A DNA stretch of 64,000 nucleotides from Aculops lycopersici (GCA_015350385.1 WNKI01000001.1:5519523-5583522), one strand, 5' to 3'. Counted from the stretch's first letter, positions 43,757 to 56,609 are shown. The notes: generated from the letters alone by a model not told the origin. A program made the numbers and translations.

Positions 43757-43784
43757 GCACCTAGCGACTTGCGGCGCTAGGTGC
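43757..43784. repeat. Inverted repeat of GCACCTAGCG, 8-nt loop
   Basis: GCACCTAGCG and CGCTAGGTGC. The same arms recur in the hairpin at 46227-46252, and one arm recurs at 51370-51379. Confidence 0.7.
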
Positions 43785-45878
43785 GGCCACCCGCAACGCG
43801 ACATCAGTAGCAGCAGTGACGGTCGTCATTGTCACCGTGTCAGCCGCGAGTTCGTTGCGAGACTAATTTTTTTCATTAACGCAACTAGCTCTCGTGTGTC
43901 GCTCTAGCGACAGCCAAGGTGAAAGGCCGATGACCACGTTACTTCACTTGACATCACTCTACTCTACTTCACTCACCGCTACCACTAGTTCGATACATGC
44001 CAAGGACAGTGAGAACAACGAAAAAACAAGGCAACCAGTTGGTTTTGAGCAGGAGGGGGGGGGGAGAAAATTGCAACCAACACGAGTAGCGCGCTTAACA
44101 GACCTGTACCGGAAGCGGTGCACACTTTGGCCCTTCGACTCTCTATCTCTCTCTTTCTCTCTCAGCTACTCAAGAGATTTAGTCCAGCTAAAACCTAATG
44201 ACTAGCGTAAAGTTTTGGTGGTTTTAGTTGTGAGATGCAATTATCGCTCTGTGAGCATGAAAGTCTATTTCTCTCTGGAAAACCGGAGTGTCACAGTTGT
44301 TTTTCGCTTCAAATCTTGAAATTTAAATAGAGACAGTAGAATCATTTCTATCCTCACACGTTCAATTAGTGGAGCAGTTGGAAATGGAAGTGACGATTAG
44401 ACGGCAAAACAGGCAAACAGAGAGGAGTGAGTTTTAGTCGTTGCCGAATGGAAATGCTTTCCACTGTTTGGATTGAATTAATTTTTTTCCTTTGCCCACT
44501 CTTACAGTGTAGAGAGAAACTATCTACGAGTTGAAAGTTCGAAGAAAAGGAGAGGAATAGAAAATCTCTTCGCGAACGCAAAGTAAAGACTTCAATCGCG
44601 CCCCTCGTTTTGTTCGACTTCTCGATCCTGAACAGTTGCTAGTTAAATCAAATTGAGAGACTCGAGACTAAAGATTCTTCTACACACGTGAGAGGTAGTA
44701 TAATAACAAAGACACACCAGAGATACAGATGAAAGCGACTGAAGGTTTACTTTGTCCACAAGTTGAACTCTAGTTTTTTGCCGAGCGCTAACTATTGGCA
44801 CGATGACGATGACGAGGGGCTTGCTAATTGAGAAGCGAGTTGTAACTACATGGCGTCAACGTCGAATGGTCGACAGGCGGGAGGCAATGGAGGAAAGAGC
44901 TTCGAGAAGCTGAGAGGAAACATCGATACCCTTGTCGAATGGTAGTCTTAGTCTTAGTTTTAGTCTTAATCTTGGCACCAGACTTAGCAGTTATCGTTTA
45001 GGGGGGAGGACGACGACGTGGTCGTTTTCGCGGTCCGGCGACAGCAACAGCAGCTGCAAGTTTCCCCTCCAAGTCGACGCAATTCTATCTCGCCCTCCTC
45101 CTCCTCCTCCTTAGTCTTTCATCCAAATAATAGCAACGTAAGCTCGAACGTCTATTTCGATGGAACTCCGTAGACTGAGCAAAGTGAGCCGACTGCAAAG
45201 TCGCCGAGGCTGATTTGGATGCTAGTGATGCTACTTGTCGTTTCGTTTCGTTGTCCTTGTCGTGCTCGTGGTATTCCTCTCGCTCTCCTCGGCTGCCATC
45301 ACAACCGAAGCTTTCGCATTCAATTTCATCTTATTGAATTTGACTGGCTGCTAGTCGAACTGGCGACCAGCTAGCGCTTTTGTCGTCAGTTAAATCGAAA
45401 CGCAATAGAGAGGGGGAAAGGGGGAAGGTACACTAACTGTACTAAGTAACTCGGGCGACTTTGTCGCCATCATCGACGACGTTGTTGTCGACGAGTTAAG
45501 TTTAGCTTAGTTTAGTTTATCTTAGTTTTGGATTGGGGTAGACGGACACTTGATTCTCTAGGCGCCGATTGTTTATACTTAGCAGCGACGGCAACGGCAG
45601 CCGCCGCAGTTCGTGTGTCGGTATCACCGTTACCATTTGGTATAATGAGACTGCCGATGGATACTTTTAGCCGCCAGATTCTAGGCAGTGGTGGCAATGG
45701 TAGCAGCAACAGAAGCAAGGATCGAGGCAAAGTTGGCTCCCTCATTTGATTTGGTCGGCTTTAGTGGCGGCCATTGAAAAGGCGTCAGTCGGACAGTTAA
45801 GTGGCCGGTAGCCGCGCCGCAGTCGCCCGGTTTTGCGTGCCTATCGTTAGCTCGATCAGTTAGTTTTTTGTCCACTCT

Positions 45879-45906
45879 TTCTCTCTCTCTCTCTCTCTCT
45901 ATCTCT
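45879..45906. repeat. CT dinucleotide microsatellite
   Basis: About 12 CT units with one interruption. Confidence 0.75.
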
Positions 45907-46226
45907 CGTCTGCTACGCTAACTTGCTATAGATAATAAAAAGGAAGTTGCATCTGAAGTAGAGGTAAGCCTTGCTTTCGATTGGGAGGGTCCATTGACTT
46001 CTCTCGCCTACTTCCATTGGTGGTGGGCTCACGTGGCCGTCGCAGATTAGCCCAGCCGTTGCTCACTGCATGCGTGTGCGTGCGTGTATTTGTGTGAGTT
46101 GTATATCGGAGTTCGTGTGTGTGTGCAAAAGAGCCGCACACATATCTTAGTGCATGCAGTCGTAGAAGCAGTGCAAGCAACACACACACAAACATAGGTC
46201 AGCGCTGGTTTTTGCGATAGCAGCGG

Positions 46227-46252
46227 GCACCTAGCGCCAAGGCGCTAGGTGC
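46227..46252. repeat. Perfect inverted repeat, 12-bp arms, 2-nt spacer
   Basis: GCACCTAGCGCC, AA, GGCGCTAGGTGC. It shares its outer 10 bp with the element at 43757-43784. Confidence 0.8.
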
Positions 46253-46415
46253 ACAGGCGATTGATTTCCAACTTGCGTGAGGTTGTGTACTGCGCATTGA
46301 TAATATCGTCTTCCACTAACCTCTCGCAAGAGAGTTCAAGTCATTCGAAGATTGAGTTGGATTTTTTCTTTTTCTCCCGCTGTCTCTCTTTTTGATCGCG
46401 CGAGACTAAGTAGCT

Positions 46416-46418
<3 letters not shown>

Positions 46419-46501
<83 letters not shown>

Positions 46502-46541
46502 TAGTAGTAGTAGTAGTAGTAGTACGTAGTAGTAGTAGTAC

Positions 46542-46574
<33 letters not shown>

Positions 46575-46592
46575 CGTAGTACGTACGTAGTA
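46419..46592. repeat. GA, then GTA, then CGTA repeat block (left)
   Basis: About 78 bp of AG is followed by AGT units and ACGT-containing units up to the N run. The order is mirrored on the right side of the gap. Confidence 0.85.
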
Positions 46593-46612
46593 NNNNNNNN
46601 NNNNNNNNNNNN
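46593..46612. other. Assembly gap, 20 N
   Basis: A run of exactly 20 N inside a low-complexity block, so the true length is unknown. Confidence 0.98.
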
Positions 46613-46666
46613 CGTACGTACGTACGTACGTACGTACGTAGTAGTAGTAGACGTAGAGTAGTAGAG

Positions 46667-46726
<60 letters not shown>
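46613..46726. repeat. CGTA, then GTA, then GA repeat block (right)
   Basis: CGTA units (46613-46640), GTA units, then about 57 bp of GA. It is a mirror of the left block around the gap. Confidence 0.85.
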
Positions 46727-46729
<3 letters not shown>

Positions 46730-46953
46730 TTGGCTTTGCGTATCGATCGGCTGACTATGTGAGACTGGCTATGTAAGTGAGTGAAAGCGAAATAAATCGA
46801 CTTAGTCGAGTGGCAGGGGTGAAGTCAGGGGCTAGTAATGCTAGTAGTTGTGGTAATCGTCGTCGCCGTGGTAGATGTCGCGCGAAAGCCGCAATTCAAG
46901 TTGCAGCGGTGAATTGATTGCTTTCCTAACTTCAGTTCAAAAGTTGCACTTTC

Positions 46954-46972
46954 CATCTATCTATCTATCTAC
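46954..46972. repeat. CTAT tetranucleotide repeat
   Basis: About 4-5 CTAT units. Confidence 0.7.
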
Positions 46973-49451
46973 CCATTCTTCCACTTACTTGCTTAACTAG
47001 CTATCCAACAGAAGAAAACTTGGAGCGAATCAAGTCAGTTAGTCGGTTAGTTCCAAGGGGAGCTGCAGATGCTAACAAGCTCGGCGCCGCAGTCTCGAAT
47101 GTCGCCCACTCGAATCGGCGGTTTACATTGCGTTGCTGTTGCCGTTGGCGCTAACACTACAACTTTCACTTGGGCGCATATGACATGATTGCTCCCAATT
47201 TTGCATACGATTCAAGGCAACTAAACAAGCAACCAACTAGCGCCAACACCAGCAATAGCAAATCAGAGCTCAATATGAATGTGCCAAGTAAGTGGGAGAG
47301 CTCGAGTTGCGCGCGTCTGCTTCCGAGATGATGATAATGATGATTGAGAGGCGCTTTCGTTGCGTTAGGTAGTAGTGGTGGCCACGACTGCGGCGGCGAT
47401 GACGGTAGTGATGGTATTAGTTGCCCTGCCGCTTGTGAGTGTTGGTGAGCTACTTGGTTGGCTAGCGGCAATGGCATTGGTTGCAGTCACGGCTAATGGC
47501 AACTTTTTTGCCTGACTTTTCGCAGAATGGCCGGCGAGTGCTCGCTGCACCGACCGGAAGTGGCGGCGCATTGTCCATCACCGTGATCGTGATCATGAGC
47601 TGGAGCGACGTGGCGCTGACCCAGGAGTTGGTCAGTCGGATGGCCACGCAAGCTGCTTGCCACAACCACGACAACGACGACGACAACGACAACGACAATG
47701 ACGCTGTCCATGGAATACTTGATTTGAATCTTAGTCGGTCGCAACTTGCAACTTCCAGCTTGCAAGACGACGACTAACACGACCGCGACAAAATCTCGAG
47801 GGCCATCCACCAAAACTAGCGCTCGGTAGTTATTTTTCCACAGAGACCAACCGAGAGACGCGGAGTCACAACCACGTCCTTGCTTTCGATTATCATCAAC
47901 TCCAACTTTGTCGGCCATCATTTACATTTTCCTCTTTCCCCTCTCTGAGATCCGACTCGAGAGCTAGCACTAGAGATGAGTTGCAAATCGAGGGACCACG
48001 ACGAAGACGACGACCACTCCAACGACGATCTCGATTGCGGAGCCGGGGTCGAGATGGAAAATAGGCGGCGGTCAGTTTGAGTTACACCACTCTAAACGCT
48101 CGCTCGCTCGCTTCACCCAAACTTACAGGCAAACTTCCAGCCAGTTGGTGACTTGACGATCATTTAAAGATCAGTCTATTTGTAAAGACGAGATGACGTT
48201 CTGTGGTTCGACTGACCCACTGGCTTACTGGCGGCGAAAGCCGCAAATCGACCAGCTGACTAACGCCGTTCGCGCTTGCTAGGATTGAAGGGGCAACCAT
48301 CGGCGGCTCGCAGGAAAACAAGCAGTCGGTGTATATGAGGCAGCATTAGAGTGAGCAGCATCCAGCGCTACCCCTAATGCTGTTTCCAATGTGTAGTTTG
48401 GTTGGGGAGGTGCTGCCATTCAGCCAACCAGCCAGCCAATCAGCCAAACAACTAGCTAGCGACACACTCGTCCTTATGACTGAAATTAGAGAAGCAACCG
48501 TAGGACTTGCACGTCCCCCTTTGCTGGCGCCAGCAAATAGAGTTGACTACTCGTACCGCTGCTGCTGTTGCCGCCGCAACCGCCGCAGTCGCTGCTCCTG
48601 TTGGCATTGGACCCGCTCATTCGGTGACACTGGCCCAGTGGCCGCCCCCATTGCGCCCAGCCTACTCGCTGCTAGCAGTCTCACTGGCTTGCCAATGTTG
48701 GTCTAAGCGTCGCTAGCTTGGCGCGCTATGTTCAACTAAAGCTATCTGACTAGCAACCACCACTGCAACTGCTCGGCTAGCACTGGCAAGGCTAAGGGAA
48801 AAAAGTTTGCCCGGGCATTTGACCCTGATTCTCGGGGCGCCGCCAGAAGCGCCGCTGGTCCTTCACTCTAGCTCTTTCTCCCTCCTCTACTCAATTTTAG
48901 TCCCAGTTTCCACTGCTTCCATTGTCGTGTCTCTGATCTTCCCTTGGTTTAGGTGGTTGGCGGCTGGTCCTGGTGCTGCCGCTGTCAGGCTCTGACTCGG
49001 TAGTCGACGGGCAAGTTGCGATCCTCGTGAGTCTCGGCGACGCGGTGGCGCTAGCTAAGCTCGTGGCGGCAGTCGCAAGATTCGCAAAGGAAAGTAGAGT
49101 AGTTGGCACTAAAACCAAGAAGAAGAAGAAGAAGACGACTAACGCAGCTGCTAGCATGGACTTAGCAGAGACAAGCAGGTCAGCCATCATACAACTTGGC
49201 CCCGAAGCTAAGGAGGCGCAAATTTAACAGACAAACAGACCCGCCGAGTGGGGGAGGCGGAGACTGCTAGCATTTGCGCCAACCGCTTGGCTTGCCCTCC
49301 ATCCGGACAGATAATCCGACAAGCGCAGTTAGACCGGAAGTTGTGCCAGTCGCTCAGCTAACTTGCATCGTCGTCGTCGCCGCCACTCACTCGCGGCGCC
49401 AATGACCTCGAAAGCCGGAGACAGGGAGCAAACGTTATTGCTGCTGCTGAT

Positions 49452-49484
49452 GCTCGAGCTACTGATGTAAATAGTAGCTCGAGC
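49452..49484. repeat. Perfect inverted repeat, 12-bp arms, 9-nt loop
   Basis: GCTCGAGCTACT, loop GATGTAAAT, then AGTAGCTCGAGC. Confidence 0.75.
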
Positions 49485-50503
49485 GAGACAAGGGCCAACT
49501 GAGTCTAACACACTAGTTGACTGGCTTTCAATCTATCAATTTAACAGGTAGCTGTAGGCAGACATTGTGGACAGATGGAAATGGTTTCAGGTGAGTTGCT
49601 GTTTAATGTGAATAAGTGTCGGCTCATCATATAATTCCAATTGCTAGTGCTGGTCTCTCCGAAGAATGAGCACTACCTTTTGGGTGAATAACTTGGACTG
49701 GTTACCCTTTTCGTTTGCCACCTCTATCATGTGGTTGATGTTATTTTCTTTTTAGCATTCTCCTCCTTCAACGAGTTGAGAGTTTGGGTTTGTGATTACA
49801 TATAGCAGGAGGGAAAGAGGGGAACTAGTTTATTCACCATTGGACTTGGAAGATCGGCGGGACAAAATCTAGCAAGAGAGCGACGATGAGAGAGACTAGT
49901 AGGCGAGCAAATGACAAGAGGGAGGATTATGGAGGAGTTGCGGCGCTGCTCTTGGGATAATGGCGCCGGAAGGCCGGAAGTTGGCCAGCTTGCGGCGATA
50001 AATTTGAAGCAACTTTGCAAATCCGCATCAACCTTAGCCGCTCCCCGCACCCCTCATTTGCGCCCCCAACTTGCTCGTGGGCAATCAATTTCGACGTGAC
50101 TTTCAGGACAACAACCTGGGAGAAGGGAATATCGCGCGTTTCGCATGAATATCGTCACATAACATGTACATAAACAAAAAAGAGCGACAACGTGCCAGCG
50201 TGATGCATTGATATTATTGATCTGTTGGCTCGCCTCGAGTTGCACTACATTAGCTGGTCCCAACTCAACCCTTTTTCTCTTAAACTTGGCATTCATGTTG
50301 CCAAGTCTAAGCTAGCACCAGTTATGGCAAAATGGACAACAAAGACGAGCGTCCAGGCTGCACACGACCTTTGGGTAGCAGCAACTTTGAGATTGTCTAG
50401 GGCAATAGAGCTAGAAACAGAGTTTGAGACATAAATAGAGAATCCGTTGATCGCGGCGTTACGCGCGGCAGTGAGAGAGGTAGCCTATTTGGTCTCATAA
50501 GAA

Positions 50504-50538
50504 GTTGGTGTCTGTGTTAAAATAGCACAGAAACCAAC
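50504..50538. repeat. Inverted repeat, 13-bp arms, one mismatch
   Basis: GTTGGTGTCTGTG and CACAGAAACCAAC with a 9-nt loop. Confidence 0.6.
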
Positions 50539-52030
50539 TCATTCCATGTTTCAACTTTTTCGAATGGCCACCGGCCGCTCAATTGGTTGGATCTCGTCAC
50601 TTTGCACCGAGAATTGAGCCCCTTGAACGGTGCATTGTGTCAGTCAGTAAGTCGATTCTGTCTGCAAATGGTGAAACTGAGTTGTTGAATTGACCCTAGT
50701 AACAACCATATAACAAGCCGCCCACTTGACACTTAATCGGTTCAGCTTCGCCAGCTTCTAGGTTTGCCCCAGTCTGCCGATCGGCTTTGTATTGTCGGAA
50801 CGCGACTCTTGCAAACAACGACCACAACCGCGACCGCGATCATGTCACGTTACCTCAAGTAAGCTTAGCTCAAGTTGTTATTTTATGATGGGGTTAAGTT
50901 TATTGGTTCCTGTTATGTCATGCTCTTACGTGTATTTCCCCGGCCCAACTTTGCCACGAGCTTGCCAATAGTACCACTGACACTAAATGTGTATGTACAT
51001 TTGTCTATCTGTTAGTTTGTCGGTTGTCTCGTCTACTTTTGTGTGAAGAATCTTCTATCTATTGGCTTCGCTTTTGCGAATACGATAGACCAAAGAGAGA
51101 AATAAAAGAAGTATCGAGTGCTTGCCTCTCTACAGACTATACCACCAATCGATAGCCAACTAGTCGCTTTGTATCGCGGCGTGCAGGATCAATTTGCGCG
51201 CCGCAGTCGCATCTGGCGCTAGCAGTTTGTTTAGTCTGCAGACTAAATGGCTTCACGGTGAAGCCCTCGCCTTCTGACTCCCCGTTTCTCTGTGTGAGCC
51301 AGCGGGAGTCTACAACGCGATTTGCGCTGGCGCCTAGCAACTAAAGCCGCCCCAATCGTCATCTGTTATCGCTAGGTGCTCCCCTGGTTGATCTCACTGA
51401 TGCGCAGATGAGAATCTAATATTGTCTCCTCCTCTGTGGCAAAAATTGATGATATGCGTGAGTTTATATATGAGTGTTTGTCTGTCCAAACAGAGGAGCC
51501 AAATGTTTATTTTAAATGATTATTTCAATGTTTTGTCTGATCCTTTGGCCCTCTACCTTTACCTCCATCTCCCAACTTCAACTCAAGTGCTACATGTTCT
51601 TTTTTCTCCACCGCTACAACCACTATTACTGCTACCATCGCCATTAATGCTACTCCTACTCACCCGCCTCTTTTACTCTTAATGTCTCTGTAAATTAATA
51701 TCAAAATTAATCTCCGCTTCTGGCAACTCGAAAAACTTTAGACGAGTGAAATGTTTTTTGCCAAGACTAGGAAGTGATCTTTTCATTCAAATGTCTGTTG
51801 TTATTATGATAAAGAGTGAGAATGAGGTCGACAATTGGCAGGCTAGCTCGGCGATGACAGCATCCAATACTTGAGTGCATCTTAGCAATTGAGTTATTCA
51901 TCCTTTTGCTAATGTTTTCCCGTTTCTCATTTCCTTACTCCAAAGTCAAGTATCACACGCCAGTCATCACTTCATAGCATTCAAGTCATTTGCGGTCATG
52001 TTTGTTGGAATGATTTCAACTGTGCGACTG

Positions 52031-52064
52031 CTCTTCTCTCTCTCTCCCTCTCTCTCTCTCTCTT
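52031..52064. repeat. CT-rich microsatellite
   Basis: CT units interrupted by CCC. Confidence 0.75.
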
Positions 52065-53846
52065 TGTGTGGTTTCTTTGAACAGCCATCTATTATCTATC
52101 AACTTGTACTAAAGTTAATTGTTTTGTCTAGATAAACTAAGACCGACGAAACTGAGGTCATCATGGTGACCAACTAGCTCGTCGATAGGCGACAAGCTAA
52201 AGCATACGGTAACCGGCCTGTGAAACTAACGGCCCATTAGATACAATGAGGAGCAGGCTGCAGTCGAATTAGACAATTAGACTTTTCTCCCCCCCCCTCG
52301 CTCTTTGCCCTCGAAGGGGATAATGAGCTTAGTGAGCCAAATGGCACCGGTTCAGTATTAGAGGCATCGGCGCCGGCGGCGATAGTAGTGGAAGTAGTGG
52401 TAAGCTTAATGGAGACGCTGGACACTCGACGGAAGTGGTCCAAAACCTTGGCCGATGAAGAGTACGCTAATCTCGACTTCAGTGGCGCATCCTAGTGGCC
52501 CAACCACTTGGCTGCTTGCAAATCATGATTCTGAGACCAACTCTTGAATCCTGCAACAAACTAATCGGCTCATAGCTTTTGGTCTCCCTCTCTTTTTTTG
52601 TCGCTTAGGTTGCATTTAACAGGCAATGGAGGTTGCTGGCAAATGGAGTCGACTAGGAGAAATCAAGTTAACCGAGCTTCACCAGAGGAGGACGTCGGTT
52701 GGCTGCAAAAGGGTTGGGTGGCTACTGCTTGCGGCTGGCTAGTTGGCCATAGCAAACTCGCGGGCTTGCCACGAGTTCGCGACAGGGTAGCTGTTGTCGA
52801 GGCAACTTGCGATGTTGAATGCAAGGCAGTGCAAAGAGAGTTCAACTAAGGAAAACCAAAGGGGTTAATGGGTTCTCAACGTTGAAGCTTCTGCTTGGAG
52901 CACACAAGTGCAGTATGGTGGCAGGATTGCACACTTTGTAACCATTGCAACAGCAAAAAACAACTTTGCCTGGCCCCTCAACGAGCCCCATCTTCCCTCG
53001 CTAAACGACTAATGACTAATTTCAACACCAGGCTACTCAAACTACACCCCGCGAGCAAACTAAAACCATATGCTGGCTCCAGTTGCTGTCCGTTCTAGTC
53101 TTGCCACAAGGTCCAATGTTAACTTGGTGCTGTCGTTGCCTTTCCCGTCGCCACCATGGGCGTCCTGATACAGACACAGAGTATAAACATTCACACAAGA
53201 CCGTGAATGCCGCTGTAGTTGTAAGTAAATCCGATAGGCTGGCCAAGAGAGAGCCCAGAAGATGAACATACGAGTGGATAGACATTCAATCTCAAAAGTT
53301 TACGACTCTCATTCTGGCGTAACCATCACTACTGTAGACTACTAGACTCGACTAGCAGTGGGAGAGATTAACAGTGTTAAGCAATGACAGCAATTTTGCC
53401 AGCAGTAGTGGTGTCAGAGGCAGTGGCAGTGATCATTTCTATTCTATTGGGTCAAATGGCAGGTGGCAGTGGCGGCAACTAAGGCGGCTGCAACGGCCAC
53501 CAATGAGCTTTGGCCTAAGTGAGCGAAATCAGTGGGCGCCACCATTTAGTTGTGATTTCATTGTTGTTGTATGATGAAACTGTAGTAGTTGTAGTAGTAA
53601 CAATATGTATTTGTATTCAACATTTGACACTAGGCGCTCGTAACTTGCCTAAATACAAAAGCACGCAGCCACCTGCTGATGGACAAGTCGTTACTTTATA
53701 ATGACCTTCAAAGCAGCAAAAGTAATGGTAGAAGTGGATACAGATGGTAGCATATTCGTTGATTTTCGCGTGGATATCACATATAATCAAGTGTGAGGCC
53801 ATTCAACTTAAAGTCTGTTGATTTTCTCATCATACAGAAGCAGTTA

Positions 53847-53862
53847 ATTATATATATATATA
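53847..53862. repeat. AT dinucleotide repeat
   Basis: About 8 AT units in an AT-rich stretch. Confidence 0.7.
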
Positions 53863-55737
53863 GAGAGATTCTGACCAGTTGCTGCTGAATCGATTGCGAA
53901 CAGTCGGGTCGGATCATGGGGGAATGTATTTTGTATTTCTCCTCAAACTAGGATTGGTGCATTGAATAGAATGAAATAGTGAGATGGCTAACAAACAACT
54001 CCTCTCGTCAAATCACTCGCCTCATCGACTTCCTCCTCATTAGCGCGGAGTCTAGAAGGAAAGATCTATTATTTTTGAGTGTCGCCAAGCAATTTGCTAG
54101 TTTTTTACGAGCAACAGCCTTCCATCTCGCATCTACGGGGTATATGGTCAATTTTGAAGCAGAAGTAGTATTTATATTTGTAGAGGTATTGATCAGGAGG
54201 AGGGGCGTCACATAAGTAGAGGTCAAGAAGTGTTTAGAATCTGGAGCGTTTATTTTGTCACACTTGGCGAGTTACATGATGCGGCATCATTTAACTAACC
54301 ATGGCGCATGTGGCGCCAAAGGGTGTGAAGGAACTCAAGCTTCAAAGTAGCGGCGGCGCCCGAGCGAAAGTGCAGTGTGCAATTTTACGCGTTGTTACAT
54401 CGCTTTTGCACCTGTGAGGCACGCAAAAGTGTGTAGGAAAAGCGCACACGCAAAGAGAAAAACGTGAAACCATACAAGTTGAAATCGAGTTTTGTTGTTG
54501 CTACTGATTTTGCCTCTGTTGTTGTTGTTGCTGCTGCTTTTGCTGCTTATTATTTCTAATCATTTCATAGCATAAACTCCAGCTAAACATTACTATCGAG
54601 TTAGCCAGCTTAAGCCAACAGTACTGCCAGTTCAAGTGCCATCAACCTCCTGATAATTCTCTATCCATAAATCCAATTGGCGTTTACTACAAAGCTTACA
54701 GGTGCCAAGCACTCAACATCCAATATTGTGGATCGCGAAATCAAGCGTTTGCTAGCGAGCATGCGAATAAAGTTAATTTCAGCATCATCTCCGTCGGATT
54801 CCATAGATCGACACTAAACCAATCCACCACGACCAAGTCCTAAGGAGTCGAATCTCTTTAAATGCATTAATACTACACTAAAACCAAAAATCTACCGCTT
54901 ACTCTTTTAACACAATCATCATTACCTTTCGAGGAACTAAATGGAGGAGGTTTGGGTTTGCCGCTGACTCGACTGGTTACAAATATTGCCCAAGTAGATT
55001 GGCAACCTAGGAAGCAACATCATTATCTGAACATACTATCTCCACTGTGAAATGTATTAGTTAGTTCTTCGATGTGCAGTGTTAGTTGCAGAGGCTTCAA
55101 TAGTATTATCAACAATCTAAACCACAACATCGTCACGCTTCCCACTTGGGCTAGACTGGTCTCCACCGAGTAGAGTCGTAAAGATTTAGTCTATCAGAGA
55201 GTAGGAAGGGTAATCAAAACAGAGTCATTGCAACTTTTTTTGTTCGTGGCGCTAGACTCGAGGGCATAAATCGTGCTGACCTTTCGAGAATTAGGAGGTT
55301 CGCTTTGTTGGGCCCCATCGGAGGTCTCGGGCAAAAGTGTTAAAGCACTCTAATTATTACTATTTGTTATTGTTAACATAACAATTACACAGCCTTTTCA
55401 CCGAAACACGTTATGAGTCGTCAGATGATTGTATTTATATACATGTTTTTATGAGAAAAACTATGCAACAACAACAATCTAGGTTAACGACATCTATACG
55501 ATAAAATTATGAAGTCATCAGACCAAAAACACAACTTGTATGCCAAGCATTATTACTCCTACTCCACCTAATGGTCAAAACTGCCCAATTCTTAGAAGCA
55601 AAACATTTACACACATATTAGTGACCCTAAATCTAAGCTATCTATTTGCGGTTGAAGTTGATGAAACAAGCGAACAAACTTATAAAAAACAATAATAAGG
55701 GTAATCAGAGGATAGTTTCTAATGAACAGAAATCAAA

Positions 55738-56571
55738 ATGATTTGCATCGCTGGCCATAAAGAATCCTTTAAGAATGGAACAAAACCAGGAACATTATTG
55801 AAAAAGAATACAGGAAACGAGGAAATCAACCTCAGGAAGCTGGAACAGGATGAGCTGGCTTCATTTGTGCCTAGATTCGTTGGAACCATAAAACAAGACG
55901 AGCACGTGTACCTCGAGATGCAGGATTTATTGGCAGATTTCAAGAATGCATCAGTGATGGATGTCAAAATGGGTTGCAGGACATATCTAGAAGACGAGCT
56001 GGGTAGTGCCCTTCAGAACCCCAAGTTGAGACCGGACATGTATGAGAAGATGGTCGAGATTGATGAGAGTGAGCCTAGCGAAGAGGAGAGACAGGCTAAA
56101 GCGATAACAAAACCCAGATACATGGTCTGGCGAGAGACAATCAGCTCGACGGCAACCTTAGGCTTTAGAATAGAGGGGATGAGATTGAAGGATGGAACTT
56201 TCGATAAGAATTTCAAGACCATCAGGGACGAGGATCAAATTGTAAAAGCATTTATGCGCTTCGTTAAAAGCCACAGCATTAGACTGGTGTATCTCAATCG
56301 ATTGTATGATCTCAGGCGAGCACTTTTAAAATCAAAGTTCTTTGCCACCCACGAAATGATCGGTAGCTCGCTACTATTCGTCCACGATGATAGCAAAGCT
56401 AGCATATGGCTAATAGATTTCGCTAAAACACACCACCTGCCACCAGGTGTCAATGTGACTCACTCGAGTAAATGGGAACTCGGGAACCATGAGGATGGTT
56501 ATATGACGGGAATCAATAATCTCATAAGAATATTTGAATCAATCATATTGATTCAGATTCTTTGTTGCTGA
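55738..56571 (+). CDS. IP3K: Inositol-trisphosphate 3-kinase, catalytic core
   Basis: 277 residues covering the catalytic domain of the IP3K/ITPK family, which phosphorylates Ins(1,4,5)P3 to Ins(1,3,4,5)P4 and so shapes calcium signals. It starts with IAGHKESF (LAGHxGSF in animals), then the VMDVKMG motif (D75, K77; the PxxxDxKxG of the superfamily, with the leading Pro replaced by Ala), RTYLEDEL and KPRYMVWRE. The last two flank an IP3-binding insert typical of IP3Ks rather than IPMK/IP6K. SSLLFVHD (about 209) and IDFAKT (about 227), the ATP/metal site, follow. The calmodulin-binding and actin-binding N terminus of other animal IP3Ks is missing. An AACAG 9 bp before the ATG could be a splice acceptor to an unseen exon. 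The C terminus (ILIQILCC) diverges. Confidence 0.9.
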   Translation: MICIAGHKESFKNGTKPGTLLKKNTGNEEINLRKLEQDELASFVPRFVGTIKQDEHVYLEMQDLLADFKNASVMDVKMGCRTYLEDELGSALQNPKLRPDMYEKMVEIDESEPSEEERQAKAITKPRYMVWRETISSTATLGFRIEGMRLKDGTFDKNFKTIRDEDQIVKAFMRFVKSHSIRLVYLNRLYDLRRALLKSKFFATHEMIGSSLLFVHDDSKASIWLIDFAKTHHLPPGVNVTHSSKWELGNHEDGYMTGINNLIRIFESIILIQILCC

Positions 56572-56603
56572 AGATTATGTTTGATATTTGATTGATGGAT
56601 GAA

Positions 56604-56609
56604 AATAAA
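56604..56609 (+). terminator. Poly(A) signal AATAAA of IP3K
   Basis: 33 bp after the stop codon. Confidence 0.55.

Larger units (their letters stand above)
40733..55737. other. 15-kb gene-poor, repeat-rich region
   Basis: No gene with a recognisable domain. ORFs up to 227 codons (minus, 42676-43359) are Arg/Ser-rich, overlap on both strands and end in repeat tracts. Contents: microsatellites, one 20-N gap, palindromes (41202-41225, 43757-43784, 46227-46252, 49452-49484 and others), two exact ACCGGAAGT sites (47553-47561, 49333-49341), and many short words such as CTAGCGAGCG and GCCAACCAGCC. It may be the regulatory domain of a gene outside the window, an intron, or both. 53300-55737 in particular shows only AT-rich sequence. 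Confidence 0.5.
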
